DNA from: Phylloscopus collybita
Lineage: Eukaryota; Chordata; Aves; Passeriformes; Phylloscopidae
Direction: 5' to 3'
Length of the DNA stretch: 64,000 nt
Assembly: GCA_027886175.1 (NCBI GenBank)
Contig: JAJNNQ010000006.1
Span: forward strand, 7,626,001 to 7,690,000
The position numbers and the translations under genes were made by a program. Below the pieces are notes generated by a model. That model searched no databases. It saw nothing but the letters and a program-made list of their open reading frames with translations, and was not told the DNA's origin. Positions 48,456 to 62,018 of this stretch are shown here, piece after piece (the stretch's first letter is position 1; each line of letters opens with the position of its first letter).

Positions 48456-50346
48456 TCCATATGTTACTGCCATAGATTGTTACACCACCTGTTCATCATT
48501 TGAAAATCACTTACCTTTGAAAAAGTAAGAGAGATATTTATTCTTATTTCATTCTTATTACACTAACAGAAGTCAGTGGTGAATGTGAATGGCAATGGTT
48601 AGCCATTCAAAAATACTGTGCTAGCAAGTAAGCAGCTCTTGATATCAGTAGCACTGATGGGCTACTGCAGTCTGAGTCAAGGTCTCCTCAAGGTTGCTTT
48701 GAGGTTTTCTTGTCTGAAAGCCTTAACTTTAATTTCACAGAAACCATGAAACTGGAGATGAGAACAGAAAAGTAATGGATATGTTATTTTCCTGGGTCTA
48801 CCTTCTCTCCCTCCCTTTTCTTTTTTTCTCTTCTTCCTCCTATACTTTTGAAAGTTATTCTCAAAACATCCACTGATTTCGATAACAAGCATGAGTACAT
48901 TAAGAGCAACAGAAGACAGAATCTAGAAAGATATGCCTGCCTTTCAGATCATTGTCTTCTTAATTTAAAAAAAGAGTCTATTATTCTTCTAAGGAGAGAC
49001 AAGGAAAGAACAAAACCGAAACCAATTAGTTTTCAAAATCTGAATAACCTAGAAATTTTTAAGACACACTTTAAAGACACATATGGCTACTTATATTTCC
49101 AAAAGATATATCACAAGATGATAGTTAAATTCTTTTCAATGATTACAAGCATGTTTAAAATCATGGTATTTTTGGAAACTCTAGAAAATCATATGAATAG
49201 AAAATGTTCTCTTAGCTTAAATGTGCAAGCTGTTTACAGTGAAAGAAGTAGAATAATAGGTATCTGAAATAAAGCTGAAAATACTAGATGGAAGATTTTG
49301 AATTTTTAATTCTTCATCTTCAAAGTTATAACAATTCTTTGGCAAATCAGTTGATGCTCGATGTGTTTTCTTCTGCCTGTATTATAATATTAGGGATGTG
49401 TTTTAATAGAAACAGTGTATTCATAACAGTCTTCTCCTGTATTATTTGTCTAGCAAGGAAAATTATAGTCATAGATTTCTTATATGGGGCAGTCTTAGAA
49501 TTTATCTTTGCAATTCATGCTTAGTAATTTGCAATTAACTCTGGGCTGCTATTAGGGAGAAGACCAGTTGCAAATACTCCCACACATGGAGAATGTACAC
49601 TACTACTCAGTGAATTAAATGTAGTGAAATGTTTGATTACATTCACTGTAAAAGTGTAGACCACCTTATCTATGCCAGTATCTTTTCAGAAAGGAAGTCC
49701 CTTGCCAATATTTTCACAGTGGTGGTGATGGTGGGAGTATTCCTGTCCTTAAGAACATTCAGAAGAATGATCACCAATGCAATAGGATTTATTAAATCAG
49801 TATCATTCAAGGCTATGTCATTTATTTCTCTTATATATCACATTTTTGACAACATTGTTATAAATCGTAGTAATTCTACTGAGATGAAGGAAACAGTGAC
49901 ATTAAGTATCAAGAAAAAATATAGACCTGTCTTATATTTTCAGCAGATATTTTGAAATTCCTAATTTATTTTTGTCACAACTTTCTTGGCTTAAATAATG
50001 AGTAATACAATAATTTGCATCCTTTTAGTTATCTATTCCACATTCCATTCTGTCCCATTGCTAAATTACTATTATTTCTAGATACAAACTTTGTTCCTCT
50101 TCCACCTCTCCATATTTTAATTTCGCAGTCTAAGATCACGTAATCTTAAAAACTTGCACTTCTTCTGTGGACATTCAAAGTACTTTTTATGAGAGATAAG
50201 AACCTCACAACTATGCCTGCTAAACAAATTGAAGGTGATAGATCTTTTCTTGGTTAATTCTGCATGGCTAAAAAGAAACATACGTATGACAGCAAAGTCA
50301 TTTTACTGAGACAGCAGCTCTGTTCAATCTTTACAATGTTACTTAG
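48456..50346. other. AT-rich stretch, no supported gene
   Basis: Three plus-strand open frames (139, 78 and 108 codons) lie between 48,848 and 49,955. They are in AT-rich sequence, show no domain, and I do not support them as genes. Confidence 0.5.
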
Positions 50347-50600
50347 AGTCATAGAGTCATAAAATGGCTAGGGTTGAAAGGGACCTCAAAGTTCCATTCA
50401 CTCTGCCATTGACAAGGGTGCCACTCACTGTCTTAGGTTGCTCAGGCCCTCATTCAATTTAGCCGTGAACATTTCCAAGGATGGGACAGTCACAACCTCT
50501 CTGAGCAAGAAATTCCCCTAATCAAAACCTTTTCTCTTTCAGTTTATAACCATTGCCCATTGTTCTGTCACCATTCACCCATATTAAAAAAAATCCCTTT
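50347..50600 (-). repeat. CR1 LINE, 3' end fragment
   Basis: Plus strand 'gagtcatagagtcataaaat', 'agggttgaaagggacctcaa', 'gggacagtcacaacctctct' and 'tttataaccattgcccattg' follow the reverse-complement CR1 order. Confidence 0.87.
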
Positions 50601-50603
50601 CCC

Positions 50604-50700
50604 TTCAAAGGTCATCTTAATCTAACCCCCCCTACAATAATCTGCTTCATCTTCAACTAGATTAGATAGCTCAAAACCTTGTTCTTGGAACATCACAGTT
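50604..50700 (-). repeat. CR1 LINE, second 3' fragment in tandem
   Basis: Plus strand 'aaggtcatcttaatctaacc' and 'catcttcaactagattagat', then 'agctcaaaaccttgttc', repeat a part of CR1 that already occurred in the copy to its left. This is therefore a separate, same-orientation fragment. Confidence 0.7.
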
Positions 50701-52673
50701 GAATAACAATAATAATAGTATTATAGTGGTAGTAAACACCAACAGGATAAAAAACTGAATGCAAATGTTGGGTCAATTTATAGTTATATTATGGCTGAAT
50801 TTTAGTACAAGTGAATTGGAATAACAATTACATTGATGCTAAATGAGCCTTTCTAATCAACAGTAATGCTGCTCAGTTAATGTTTGTGTTCATCCTAAAT
50901 TGTTCTAGCTAGAGCACACACATTAGAATATTCAGGTAAGTACAGATATGTTTGTACTAGCAAGAAGTAGCTCATATTCTGTTACCCAGAAGGAATCTTC
51001 AACACTCTTCCTTCATGGCATCTCCTGGATTATCAGTCTTTTTTGTGTGTGTGTGTGTGTGTGTGTGAAAAATAATAATAATACAGCAGTGTAAACATGA
51101 AAAGCAACATGAGAGTTACAATAAAAGAATGAATTATCTTTTTTTATCTGTTTGTTTGTTTTCTGTAATAGATGTCAATGATGTTCCTCTGTGTATTTTG
51201 CAACAAATGACAAAAATAGTAATGACTCACTGTAAGTGGAAGTAAAAATTCTGCTAACTCAGAAATTATGATAGAGTTACACACAGGTTGAGGGATGGGG
51301 GGGTTATAAGTTTATGTAGCTTACACAAAAATTATTTTTGAACAGTTTTTTTTAAATTCTTCTCAAGATATTAAGGCATGAAAGACACTACTACATTAGC
51401 ATGAACAAAATTGCAGCTGCCATCCTCTTTTTCCTGACATACACCCAAGTGTACTATATTCAAAAGCCTTTAAAAGCTCAAGCCAGGAACAGGAAGGAGT
51501 TCCCATGACTCATGCTACAGACATATGCTTAGTGCAGGTTCAGGCTAAAGAGTTCAAGTGTTTTCTGTGATGTAGAATTTCACCTCACAGAAGGACACAG
51601 ATGTCTCTCCTGATTAGCGTACACGGTGCTCTTGAAAAATCATTACACGGAAAAGTCTATAAAATAAAAGATGCACTTAGAATATGAATTAAATATGGGT
51701 AGAAACAGGTAACTGCATTCAAATTAACAGTTGTTCTTTACCATTTCTAAGGGTTGTGATTGCGTGGTTTCTAGGTGATAATGCCTAAACTCCAATCCAT
51801 GCTTGGTGACTCAGCATTGTAAAACTGATTGAGACACCTCCCTGACATCTAAATAACTTCCTTGAAATATTCTACTATCATTCCTTGTCTCCTCAGAAGT
51901 CTAACCCAATCACAGGTTTCTGAGATTAAAACATATTCTGTTCTTAAAATAAAAAAAATCAAACTGGGGAAGTTTATCAATCAACTCTGCAAAATGAATG
52001 AAGATACATCACTCTAGGAAAAGAAAGACAAAGATGAACTGAAGGAAATTAAAAATGAAATGCAGAAAAAAAGATTCAATCTTATTCTTTAGTTAAACTC
52101 GGAATATGTTTGAGAAATGTGAAAACAAAGACATCTTTTAGCATTATTTATACAGCAACAATCCCATTCATTGCTTTGAAAATCATGAATAGATAACCAA
52201 TCCAGTATTTCTACTCAAGATAAAATACTTGCTGAGAATATCAGATTCACATAACATGTTCCCTGCAGCATGTATTGATAAGAACTCAAAATTCTGCAAT
52301 TCTAAATAGCATTACATTTTCCCACAATACAGTGGTTTTCTTTTTACAAAGCTTATATCTTTCAGTCAACGCTAGCTGTAGAGCTACAGCATCACGAAGC
52401 CATGCTAAACAAAATATGGGTAGATCAAAGGATGGAATTGACTTGCCTAAAAACACTAGATATGTTTAAAAAATGGGCAAAATAAATTTTAGAAAATATA
52501 TTAGTGATTTGGTATTATTGGAAACAAATTAACTAGCTCAATGAATATGGGAGCGATTTGCCTTTCTCTAGATCAATCTTCCTGTTTGCTTGAATTTCAA
52601 TAGAATTATATCAATACTTAGTAATATCTCTACTTACCTTACTTACCTTTTTTTTTTTTTTTTCCCATTGAAT
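50701..52673. other. AT-rich stretch, nothing recognised
   Basis: Only a GT microsatellite at 51,044-51,067 and T-runs before 52,664. No gene seen. Confidence 0.45.
51044..51067. repeat. (GT)12 microsatellite
   Basis: Uninterrupted TG dinucleotides over 24 bp, followed by an AATAAT patch. Confidence 0.95.
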
Positions 52674-52875
52674 ATCATAGAATCATTGAATGGTTTGGGT
52701 TGGAAGGGACTAGACCCCTGACATGGGCAGGGACATCTTTCCCTAGACTAGATTGCTCAGAGCTTCCTCCAGCCTGGCCTTGAACACTTTCAGGGATGGG
52801 GTATCCACAACTACTCTGGGCAACCTTTTCCAACACCTCACCATCCTCAGTGCAGAGAAATTCCTGTGAGAAAAG
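52674..52875 (-). repeat. CR1 LINE, 3' end fragment, well preserved
   Basis: Plus strand 'tatcatagaatcattgaatg', 'gtttgggttggaagggacta', 'tgacatgggcagggacatct', 'ttcctccagcctggccttga' and 'ctactctgggcaaccttttc' are very close to the reverse complement of the avian CR1 tail. It is one of the least diverged CR1 pieces here. Confidence 0.93.
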
Positions 52876-54186
52876 AGGCGCATTTTAGATAAAGAGGTAG
52901 GTAGCTATTCTTTCACGTCAGCTTCATGTTTAATATCAGATTTTAATTTGCTTTTTTTTTCCTTTTTTTTTTTTTTTTCTCTTCATTCATTACATTACTC
53001 TCCCTATCCTTTCTTTGATAATTTCTCTGCATTGCTGTATTCCTAACTTGGCTTTAATATTTCCTCATTGCTCTGCATTCCAGGTTTTCTTTGAAAATGT
53101 TGAAATTGTTCAAAAATTGGTGGAATCTCTTCTTTACTTTCCTATAACAGTTCTACTTGCTAAATATAAACATAATCATTATTCTGGAAAAAAAAAGATA
53201 CTGTCTTGAGTTCTACTTCCATGACTAACAAAACAAATTTCATAGAAGAGCATACTGTATTAACAATCAAGTATTAGCCAATCTTAGCCTAGAACCTTGA
53301 AGAGTATAGCAGAATACTCTGCTGCTTCTTTCTATTTCTTTTTACCATAGCCAGGTAAATATGGATTCGTTGTTTTCCTGGTTGGTTGGGGATACCTTTG
53401 TTAGTAAAAAAGGCTAACCTATTTTGTAAAGAAACTTTTCTCCTAAACAATAACAAAGAAAAAGAACCTAAAACATTTCTTATTAAGGATTTTTTTTTGG
53501 CGGTTGTTTAATTTTAATTCCTGAAATTTTCTATTTTCTTGGATGTAGAAGAATTTTATTGCAAATTTGGTAAAAGCTGAATGCAAATTTCATTTCAATT
53601 TAATTTTTTTAAGTCAAAACTAGGGAAGAATCTTTTAAAAAGTTGATTAAAATCAACAAAATTAAAAAGAGGAAACGATCTTTTTCAGCATATTTTTTGT
53701 TTGTGTAAAATATCTATAGTAATGAATTATTGATAAGGGGAGAAGGGTCTTACTTCTTGCAAGTGAAAAGTGATTTTGTCTTTAATTCCATTTCAGATGT
53801 GTCAGTTCAAGTTTACTAAGAAAATGTTTTCCAGTAGTACACTTTTTAATGTTCTAGCACACCTTTTATTGGGTGCTAATGTGTAGTCTGTGAAAGGATG
53901 TTTACCTGTACATTACATCTTATGGAGAAATTTGTCCCTACACAAGTTTCAAGGCAGAAATTTTAGTGGTGCATTTGTCAATATGACTCCACTACTGGAA
54001 GTTCTTCCAGCTTTGTGACCAGAACATTTCAATCCCATGAAAGAAGAATGTAGGTATTTTCTTAGGAGGTAAATACAAGTTGTGCTGCTACTCTTTGTAT
54101 GGTAATTAAAGTAGACTCAATAGCTTATATTCATCATGGTTGGCTTGCAAGTGCTTGAAGTGAGCTACTTTTTTGAATTGTTCAGA

Positions 54187-54228
54187 ATAACTTTATACTG
54201 AATAAAGCATATAACTTTATACTGAATA
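54187..54228. repeat. 18-bp direct duplication
   Basis: 'ataactttatactgaata' occurs at 54,187-54,204 and again, identical, at 54,211-54,228. Confidence 0.85.
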
Positions 54229-57200
54229 TGAGCCTTGCAATGCTCACTTACTACCCACTAGCATCCTTAATCAACTCCTTCTGATCTCTTCCATTTGACT
54301 ATTGATGAAATGTAGCATCTGGGGCAAGCACATGAGTGTAGAGCAGCTCCAGTTTAAGAATATGATAGGAAACAGCTCTGCAATCAGCTAAGCCTTTGAC
54401 TGCAAAAGTAATTTATCAGGTTTGAAATTCTGTTGCTCTTCAGACATGATATGGCTGAGTTGACCCCCTCTTTCATGAGTAAGTTAAAAATTTCTCTGGT
54501 GAATTTCTCGTGGTTTCTTCGGACAAACAAACAAACAAACAAAGACCTGACCTTCTGCTGAAAGTGGCGTATTACTTGTCAGTCCAATGCCAAAGTGCTT
54601 ATCAAAGGCTTCTGCCAGAGACAGAAAATAACTTTTTAGAAATATCTGCAGTCCTTTCATCTTACCAAAGTGAATTGAGATGAACCTCTGGCTCCCAGAA
54701 TGTTTCAAGAAATGGATTGTTTGAGCTATTTTATGAGTGAAGTATGTAAATGGCTGGCTGCCCCTCTTCTGGTAACCTTGAGAAATAAGCAGCAAACTGA
54801 ATACACACAGCTGCCATTCCTTCTCCTACCAAAGCTTGTAATAAATGTCATGTTTCAGGCAGTATATAGCACTAAAAAGTGCTGCTTCAGCATGTGGCCA
54901 CTGAATCTGAAATTGTACAGGATGGAATAATGCAGGAAAGACTGTTTTTCAAATAGTTTGTATGTTTGATTTGATCTCACCCCCAACCATAAAAATGCTT
55001 AAGCACAATGTTGAGTAAAATGAGTTCATTGTTCAGTGGTCACTTTCAGGCTTTGGGTTTCAATACTGGTGAGGAGCACAAAATAAAGGGCATAAGAGAG
55101 ATAAGGGGCAACATTTTCAGGGTTGTTCTGGAAATTCTTATTAGTTAATGAATTGTACTTCTAGCAGTGCTGAAGTTAGGACCTCAGTAACTGGCTCATG
55201 TAGACTATGTATGAGCTAAAAAAAAGCAAGTTGGGTCAGAGAGTCTGCAGTTGAAAGAGAGTGGGAAATTACTCTTTCAAATGTTTCATTCCAATTAAAT
55301 CCTCTACCAGTAATAAAAAGAAGCTATTAAAGGATTTGAATGAGAAAAAATAAGAAGTTTTGCTAAATAAAATTATAAGAATGAAAGTTATATAATAAAA
55401 AAAAAATTAAATTATAAAAATAAATTAATTGGTGATAAACTATGTAAAATTCACTTGTTTTATCCTTGTTATTTGACTAAGAGCAAGATTATTTTACTAT
55501 TTAACAACTATGAGTGCACTCTAGATCTGACTAGCTGTGTCCTTCTTTTGGAAAATCAACTTGGTTTAATCCTGAAAAGGCTCAGTAGCTGCTGCAGTTT
55601 TGAGTATCATTAATACTCACTGAAACAGAAATTAATCATAAATCAGGAAAACGTCTATAAATATTAAGGCTGCATATTAGAAGCCTTGCATTCTGAAATT
55701 TACATATGGTGTGTATAAATCAAAAGGTGCCTTTATCAGCAGGTAGATTGGATATTTCACCAATAGAAGAGCAATCATGAAACACATTTGTAAACACTGA
55801 AAGGAGCAAGAGCTAAAGCAGTAAATGAAAGCAAAAAAAGGATGCAGGAAAATATTCTCTCTTGTATTTGGATGAAGGAATGAAAAAATGGCTGTTAGGG
55901 AGAAATGCCCCTTAATGCTCTGAAAAAAAATTTTGGTGAGATTAACAAAAATTATTCTACTGGCAGTCATGAGATTTCTCTTTCAGAAGAATGAAGATAC
56001 TGTGAAAAAGTTCAGAAAAAATGAGCTCAGAGTCCATAGACTCAATATCAGTCTTCTTTCTGTTGAATGTCTCACTTTAGGAAAGGTATGAGCCAGCTGA
56101 AAGAAGATCAGAAGAGATTAATGGACAACACCATTTACCTGTGGCAGAATGACTTGATTAGTCTACAGAACACGAGGAAGGGATGACGGTATGAAAGCAG
56201 TTTTCAGTTATGCAATAGATTGTAAAGAGGTAAGGTGTATTTTTTTTTTTTTCCCACTAGGGGAAAATGATAGGACATGGTAGGATAAAACATGACTAGA
56301 AATTAAGACATGATAAGAAATCAAGTATTATAATAATAATGGGTAGAACTGCACAACTTGCAGAAAGGAAGACATTAGATAAATTTTAGAAGAAAATTGA
56401 GGCAATCATCAATGTAGAATAGCAGTGAAACAGAATGCCTGTGAAACTTGTAACGTCTACTATCACTGGAAGAGAAAGAGAGAAAGCGAATGTTTTCTGA
56501 GACAGAAATGGAAACAGATGACCTTCTGGCATCACTTGTCAGTGAATATTTTTATAGGTTTAGAAGTTTTGTCCTGGTAACAGAAAGAAAAGGTAGGACA
56601 AATCATATATAGATTTCAATGGTTTTGTCCTCTGACCCAGCATAGTAAAATGCTCCTAGTAATCAAAACAAATCCAAGCTCTTGACAGGAAAACAAGAAA
56701 ATTTTCTCTTGAAACACTTCAAGTGATTTAACTTCCAATATTTTTTTTGTAGACAATAGGTACATGTTAGTCTGCTTTTAGCTTCTTTTCAATTATGAGA
56801 TCAAAGAAAAGAAAAAAGCATTTCTTTACCTTTTCACTGTAGGAATTCAATATAACAGCTAAGTATTCAGTCAGTAATCATGAGAGCTCATTGTGAGAGA
56901 GAGAAAACATAACAAGCGTTCATTACAATTGTCTTAAAGAAATCTTTGTTGCTGAAAATCTTTATATAAGTACTAAAAAAGAAAATGTGTAAGTCAGGGT
57001 CAACTATTAATATTTGCCTATTAAAGGACAAAAGCAGACAAGTCCATTTAGAGAATACAAAGTAAAAGTACTTTCCTCATGCCCCCACATCCCAGTTAGG
57101 GAAAATTTAATCTTGCTTTTTTCAATGAAATTAAAAAAAAACCAAAACAAAACCAAAACAACTTTATTCTCTTAATAGCATCCTGAAAATGAAGAAAAAA

Positions 57201-58511
57201 TTGCATTTTTCCATGAGTGAAATCAGGACTATAAAACTGTGGTCTCATCTGGATTTTGAGTAATCATTTATTGCCTAAGATATTTGGAAAAGCTCTGCTT
57301 TACTGTGCTGGTTCCATCTAGCTCAGTCTAACAGTAGTGGCTTCTCAATAATCCATCCAAACTCTCTATAAGAAGTTCAGAACTTGGAAGTGTTATCTTC
57401 AATATCAGACTTCAAAATCAATTCTTCTTCAATGCACTATGAGGGACAGGAAAATTTTAAAATTTTGCTTAGGGAGATTTGAAGCCAGTTGATGGCATCT
57501 GAGTTGAGACAGGTAATGCAAATACCAGAGCTTAACAATCAGGAGGAATAGCAAATCAGTAGGGAAAAAAGACATGATAATAATCAGTAAGGGGCCAGGT
57601 GAACATGTCATAGTCTTCAAAGAATAGAAAGATAATCAGAAAAAAAATGAGTAAGTCCTCATTAAGTGTCTAGAATATATTATCTCTGTTGAAAACAGAA
57701 GGCAAACATTTCCCCACACTTACATAAAGTTCCTGCCTGTAGTAGTAGTGGTAGTAGGTGTAAAAACATACCAAAATGGAATATATGAGAATATGTAATA
57801 CAAATAATAATCATATTAAAAAAACAAATCAAAGCAATTTAAAAAAAAACAGAAAAATGTTGACTATATCTAGCATCTAAAAATTAGAGACAATTTTGGG
57901 CTTGAAAATTTCATTATGTTTATTGAATTTGCAATCCTTTATTGAGAGGTTTACAGTTTATCCTGTTTTTTTACATACTATCAGAAGTCCAAAATCAAAT
58001 ATTTTAATATTTATTTACCCTTTATGATCACATGGTAGAGAGGGCAGGAAGAAGGTGAGGTTATTAAAGCAATAAGGATGTATAAGAATGAGAATTAGGA
58101 AAAATAACACTGGAGAACACTGAAAAATAATAATAAACTAAAATGACTGATAAAATCACTCTGATTTGTTGAAAATGATCTTTCCTGAAATCTGAGTTGA
58201 TAAAAAAAAAAAATCTAAGGGTATTCTATATCCTTTTGTATGTTTAATATAAAAATAAAACTTATTTATGGATATTACTAATATTAATTTAGCAAAAAAT
58301 AAAATGTAACTGAAACATTATGCCATGAAAGGTCTCAGAATATTGAATCTGCTCTGCTGAGTCCACTTAATTGTTTGTATCTTTTGTTCAGTTTTCCAGA
58401 GCTCAGATAGTGTTGAAAAAAGTCTGAGTTAAACAAAGGCATAAATTATTATTTTCAGAAATTCCTTACTATATCATAGATCAATTCTGTCATCTTCTTG
58501 GAATGGAATTT

Positions 58512-58528
58512 TGTGTGTGTGTGTGTGT
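58512..58528. repeat. (GT)8 microsatellite
   Basis: Short uninterrupted TG tract. Confidence 0.9.
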
Positions 58529-58764
58529 ATGGAAGAATTATCTGTTTGCTAGACCATCTTATTTTAAATGCAGTAGTTTAAGATATCACCTGGTTTTGGT
58601 TATTATCAAAGTGGTAATTTGAGGATCCAATAAAATGGAAATTAACACAATAATATAGCTAATTTGTATATGTAAATGGAATTTTTATTTTCTTTACACA
58701 AATAGTTTTGCATGTCGCATTAATGACACTAATTCATTAATATGGATTCAGGCACATATATCAA

Positions 58765-59468
58765 GCCAATCCCAAGCATAAATGCAGGCTGGGAGAAGAA
58801 TGTGGATTGAGAGCAGCTCTAAAGGGAAAAGACTGAGTAATACTGATTGACAAGAAGTTTGAAATAACCCAGCTACATAGATTTGCAGACCGAAAATCCA
58901 ACTTTATCCTGAGCTGCATCAAAAGTGGTGTGGTAAGCAGGACAAGGGAGGTGAGACCGCACCCCTACTTTGCTCTGGAGAGACCCTACCTGGATACCTG
59001 CATCCAGCTCTGGCTACAGCACAGGGACATCAACCTGTTGGAGTGAATCCAGAAGGTCACAAACATGATCAGAGGAATGGAGCAACTCTCCTAGGACAGT
59101 TGGGCTATTCAGCCTAGGGTAGAGAAGGCTTCCAGAAGAGAAGCTGCCTTCCCCTACTGAAACAGGGCCCACAAAAAACCTGGAGGCAGAATTTTGACAG
59201 AGGCATGTAGTGACAGGATAAGGAGGAATAACTTTAAACTTAATGAGAATATGTTTAGATTAGATATTAGGAAGAAATTATTTTTGTTGAGAGTGTTGAG
59301 GTAAGGAAACTGTCCAAAGAAGTTGTGCCCCATCTCTGGAAGTATTCAGAGACAGGCTGGATGGGGCTTTGAGCAACCTGGTCTCATGAAAGCTCCCCCT
59401 GCCCATGGCACAAAGTTTGGAGCTAGATGATCTTTAAAGTCCCTTCCAATCCAACCCATTCTATGATA
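58765..59468 (+). repeat. CR1 LINE, about 0.7-kb 3' fragment
   Basis: The longest CR1 copy here. In plus-strand order: 'agcataaatgcaggctggga', 'gtggattgagagcagctcta', 'tatcctgagctgcatcaaaa', 'cctggatacctgcatccagc', 'ttggagtgaatccagaaggt', 'gagcaactctcctaggacag', 'tggatggggctttgagcaac', 'gagctagatgatctttaaag' and the 3' end 'aacccattctatgat'. The 5' part is the end of the CR1 ORF2 region and the rest is 3' UTR. It is 5'-truncated and broken by stops, so it makes no protein. Confidence 0.93.
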
Positions 59469-60233
59469 TTATTACATTGTATAATATCTAGGATTATATA
59501 TTATTATAAGTACCTTACAGTCAAAATAAGTGGTCCATTGTGTCCATCTGTATTGTCAGGGCTTGAAAAAAATGGGATTTTTCATTATTTTTCTTTTTTT
59601 TTCTTGTTTTGCTTTTCTTGAATAATCAGAAAATTATTTAGAAACTATTAACAAAATAGCTTGCAATAAATGTATTGGACTTAGAACCGTGTTACTTAAA
59701 GTGGTGAAAGACTTGGACCACAAGTTATTACCTTAGTAGGAGGGAATGTCTTGGTCCCACTGAAGTCAGTAGTATTTTTGTTAATAGTACCTTTGCTATT
59801 CCTTTTACGTACAGCAGGAATTCTCATACAGTCCTGTAGAGCTTTGCTAAGTCCTATGACATGAATATTATGTCAACAATCAGACCATTTTTTTTTTTTT
59901 TTAGATTTCTCTTTGAAAAAAGAGCCTGCTTTTTTTTCTTTTTCCAGGTCAGAAACGTATGATAGATCTTAGGCCAAATAAATTGCACATGGGAAAATGC
60001 AATAGAGGAATTAAATCACTTCAACCTTGGAAATCACTTACCACTTTTGAAGGTGATGAAGCCAATGATAAACCCATTGAAAGTATTATCTTAATGAATT
60101 TCTGGCACAACTTTATCTGGCTTGCAAAATCATATTGTCTAGCATGTTCTCTCCTTTACTTTTCAAAATAAAAGTGTCCACTTCCAAAAAAAATTTACTC
60201 TTTTTTCTGTTCTTCTGTATATGGGGTTTTAAG
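59469..60233. other. AT-rich spacer, nothing recognised
   Basis: No gene or repeat family that I can support. A T-run lies at about 59,888-59,902. Confidence 0.45.
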
Positions 60234-60395
60234 GAAAAAAAAAAAAAAAAAAAAAAAAAAAACACCAAACCAACAAACAAACAAAAAACCCAACAAAACA
60301 AAAAACCAAACAAACAAAGAAACAAACAAACAAACAAAAAACCCCAAAACACACACACACAAAAAACCCACAACCAACCAACCAACCAAAAAAAC
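60234..60395. repeat. Poly(A) run leading into A/C-rich simple sequence
   Basis: About 26 A, then irregular CAAA, CCAA and ACAC units up to 60,395. The plus strand has almost no G or T, and the frames through it read Lys/Asn/Thr/Gln-rich. Confidence 0.95.
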
Positions 60396-61308
60396 CACAC
60401 TTACACAGATTTTTATAGAGTTGAGGGGAAAAGTCTCATTAAACTAGGTCTCTGAAGACAAAACCCACAAAAATCCAAAAGCTACTTCATTTTATCAGAG
60501 TTTGTTTACTCTTCAGCCTTATTGTCTCAAGTTTGCATTGTCTAATGGAAACAGGGACAATAAAAACTTTACCCCAGTGTATGTGATGAGTCCAAAAGAA
60601 GCATGGAGATGGGAGGAAAAAAAAAAAAAAAGAAAGCAATTTTTTTTTTTTTATTTTTCATTCACATATTTTGTAAATAATAAAAGATGGACAAAATCTC
60701 CTCATCTGTCTTTACCATTATTCCAGGTATATTACATACATTTTATTGCGTGTTTCATGGTTTTGATAACTATTCATTGATTAGTTCTTGTAGTTAGTTG
60801 GTTTTTTGTAGCAGTGACATTTTTAATTTCTAAATTACATTATTATTTTAGATTAAAAAAAAACCACAATTCTTTATGACTTAAGCGACAAGAGGGTTGT
60901 TTGTTTAACTACATGCGTGCCCCCATGAGTTTGTTCTAATGTTTAGCATTCACTCTAAAAAATATTAATCTAAATTTCTTTTTTCTTCCTACTATAGATC
61001 TCAAGTATATGGAGACTTCATTTCTCTAGGTACTGCATACTGATTATCATTGCCTATTATAAATAGCAATCACTTTTATACCAAAGAGACCAAAAAAGTC
61101 TTTTTCATTTTCTTGTCTATTTTTTTTAAATCTCTGCAAAGAGTCGCAGTATGGTTTTTATCATTATTATTTCCAAGAGACTGCTATAATGATTGCTACT
61201 ATTTAGTGCTTTAACTGCAGTTACTGTAATTCTAACCACCAGTCTCTCTGGATTACTCAAGACTAAATGACTTAGGACTGTTTCACTTCCCTTGAGCTAT
61301 TTTAGCAA

Positions 61309-61348
61309 ATAGCTAAAGGGGTTGAGAAAATAGCTCAAGGGGTTGAAA
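61309..61348. repeat. Imperfect 19-bp tandem duplication
   Basis: 'atagctaaaggggttgaga' (61,309-61,327) is repeated as 'atagctcaaggggttgaaa' (61,330-61,348), two differences, 21-bp period. Confidence 0.8.
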
Positions 61349-61981
61349 AATGTCTTCTCAGAACTCTCTTATATTCTGACATTAAGTCAGTTTGAATTTG
61401 AGTAAATGTCATCACTTATTTAAAGATAATAGGTATTTCTAGAAAACTAAACACACAGGATTTTATTAAAAAAACCCCAAAAACTGGTGTTGAAGAAAAT
61501 AGCCCTGATATAGATAAACTGCAGTAGGTTCCCCACAGCAGTGTACATACAAACAAATTAAAAACTGAAGGAGAGCCCTGTTTTATCATAAGATGTGGAA
61601 ATACTGGACAGTGTTCACTGGTGCATGGAAGGAAGCCACTGTCACACAGGACCCAAGTGGGAAGAAGTAAAAACATTCCAAGAGCAATTCAGAAAGTTTG
61701 TATGTGAGAACAGTATTTCTTTGAGTTTCACCTGTTTGATTCAAGGCATATTCATATACATATGAATTTGTATTTTTTCTGCTGAATTATAGACATTTTA
61801 CTGAATTCACCTACTGACATCATGCAGTTTCTTTAGATGACAGAAGCAGATAAGCATCCAGAGAACCATTCAGATGCCACATGGTCACAGCTTAACATCT
61901 GCTTGAAACATTGATCAAATTACTGAGTCCTTGTAGACATCAACCTAGCTTGAATTAATTAGATAATTCTAGTGTGCTCTG

Positions 61982-62018
61982 GAAAAAAAAAGAAAAAAGA
62001 AAAAAGAAAAAAGAAAAG
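61982..62018. repeat. (AAAAAAG)n patch
   Basis: Four 7-bp units of A6G in an all-purine run. Confidence 0.9.

Larger units (their letters stand above)
52876..58764. other. 5.9-kb AT-rich stretch, no gene seen
   Basis: No gene or clear element. Small features: T-runs at about 52,950-52,980, (AAAC)n at about 54,524-54,541, an 18-bp direct duplication at 54,187-54,228 and a (GT)8 at 58,512-58,528. Confidence 0.5.

Noticed and set aside
48848..49955. Three successive plus-strand frames (139, 78, 108 codons)
   Set aside because: AT-driven composition, no domains, no consistent frame or splice signals between them.
60113..60455. Frames of 67-106 codons on both strands
   Set aside because: They are translations of the poly(A) and A/C-rich tract.
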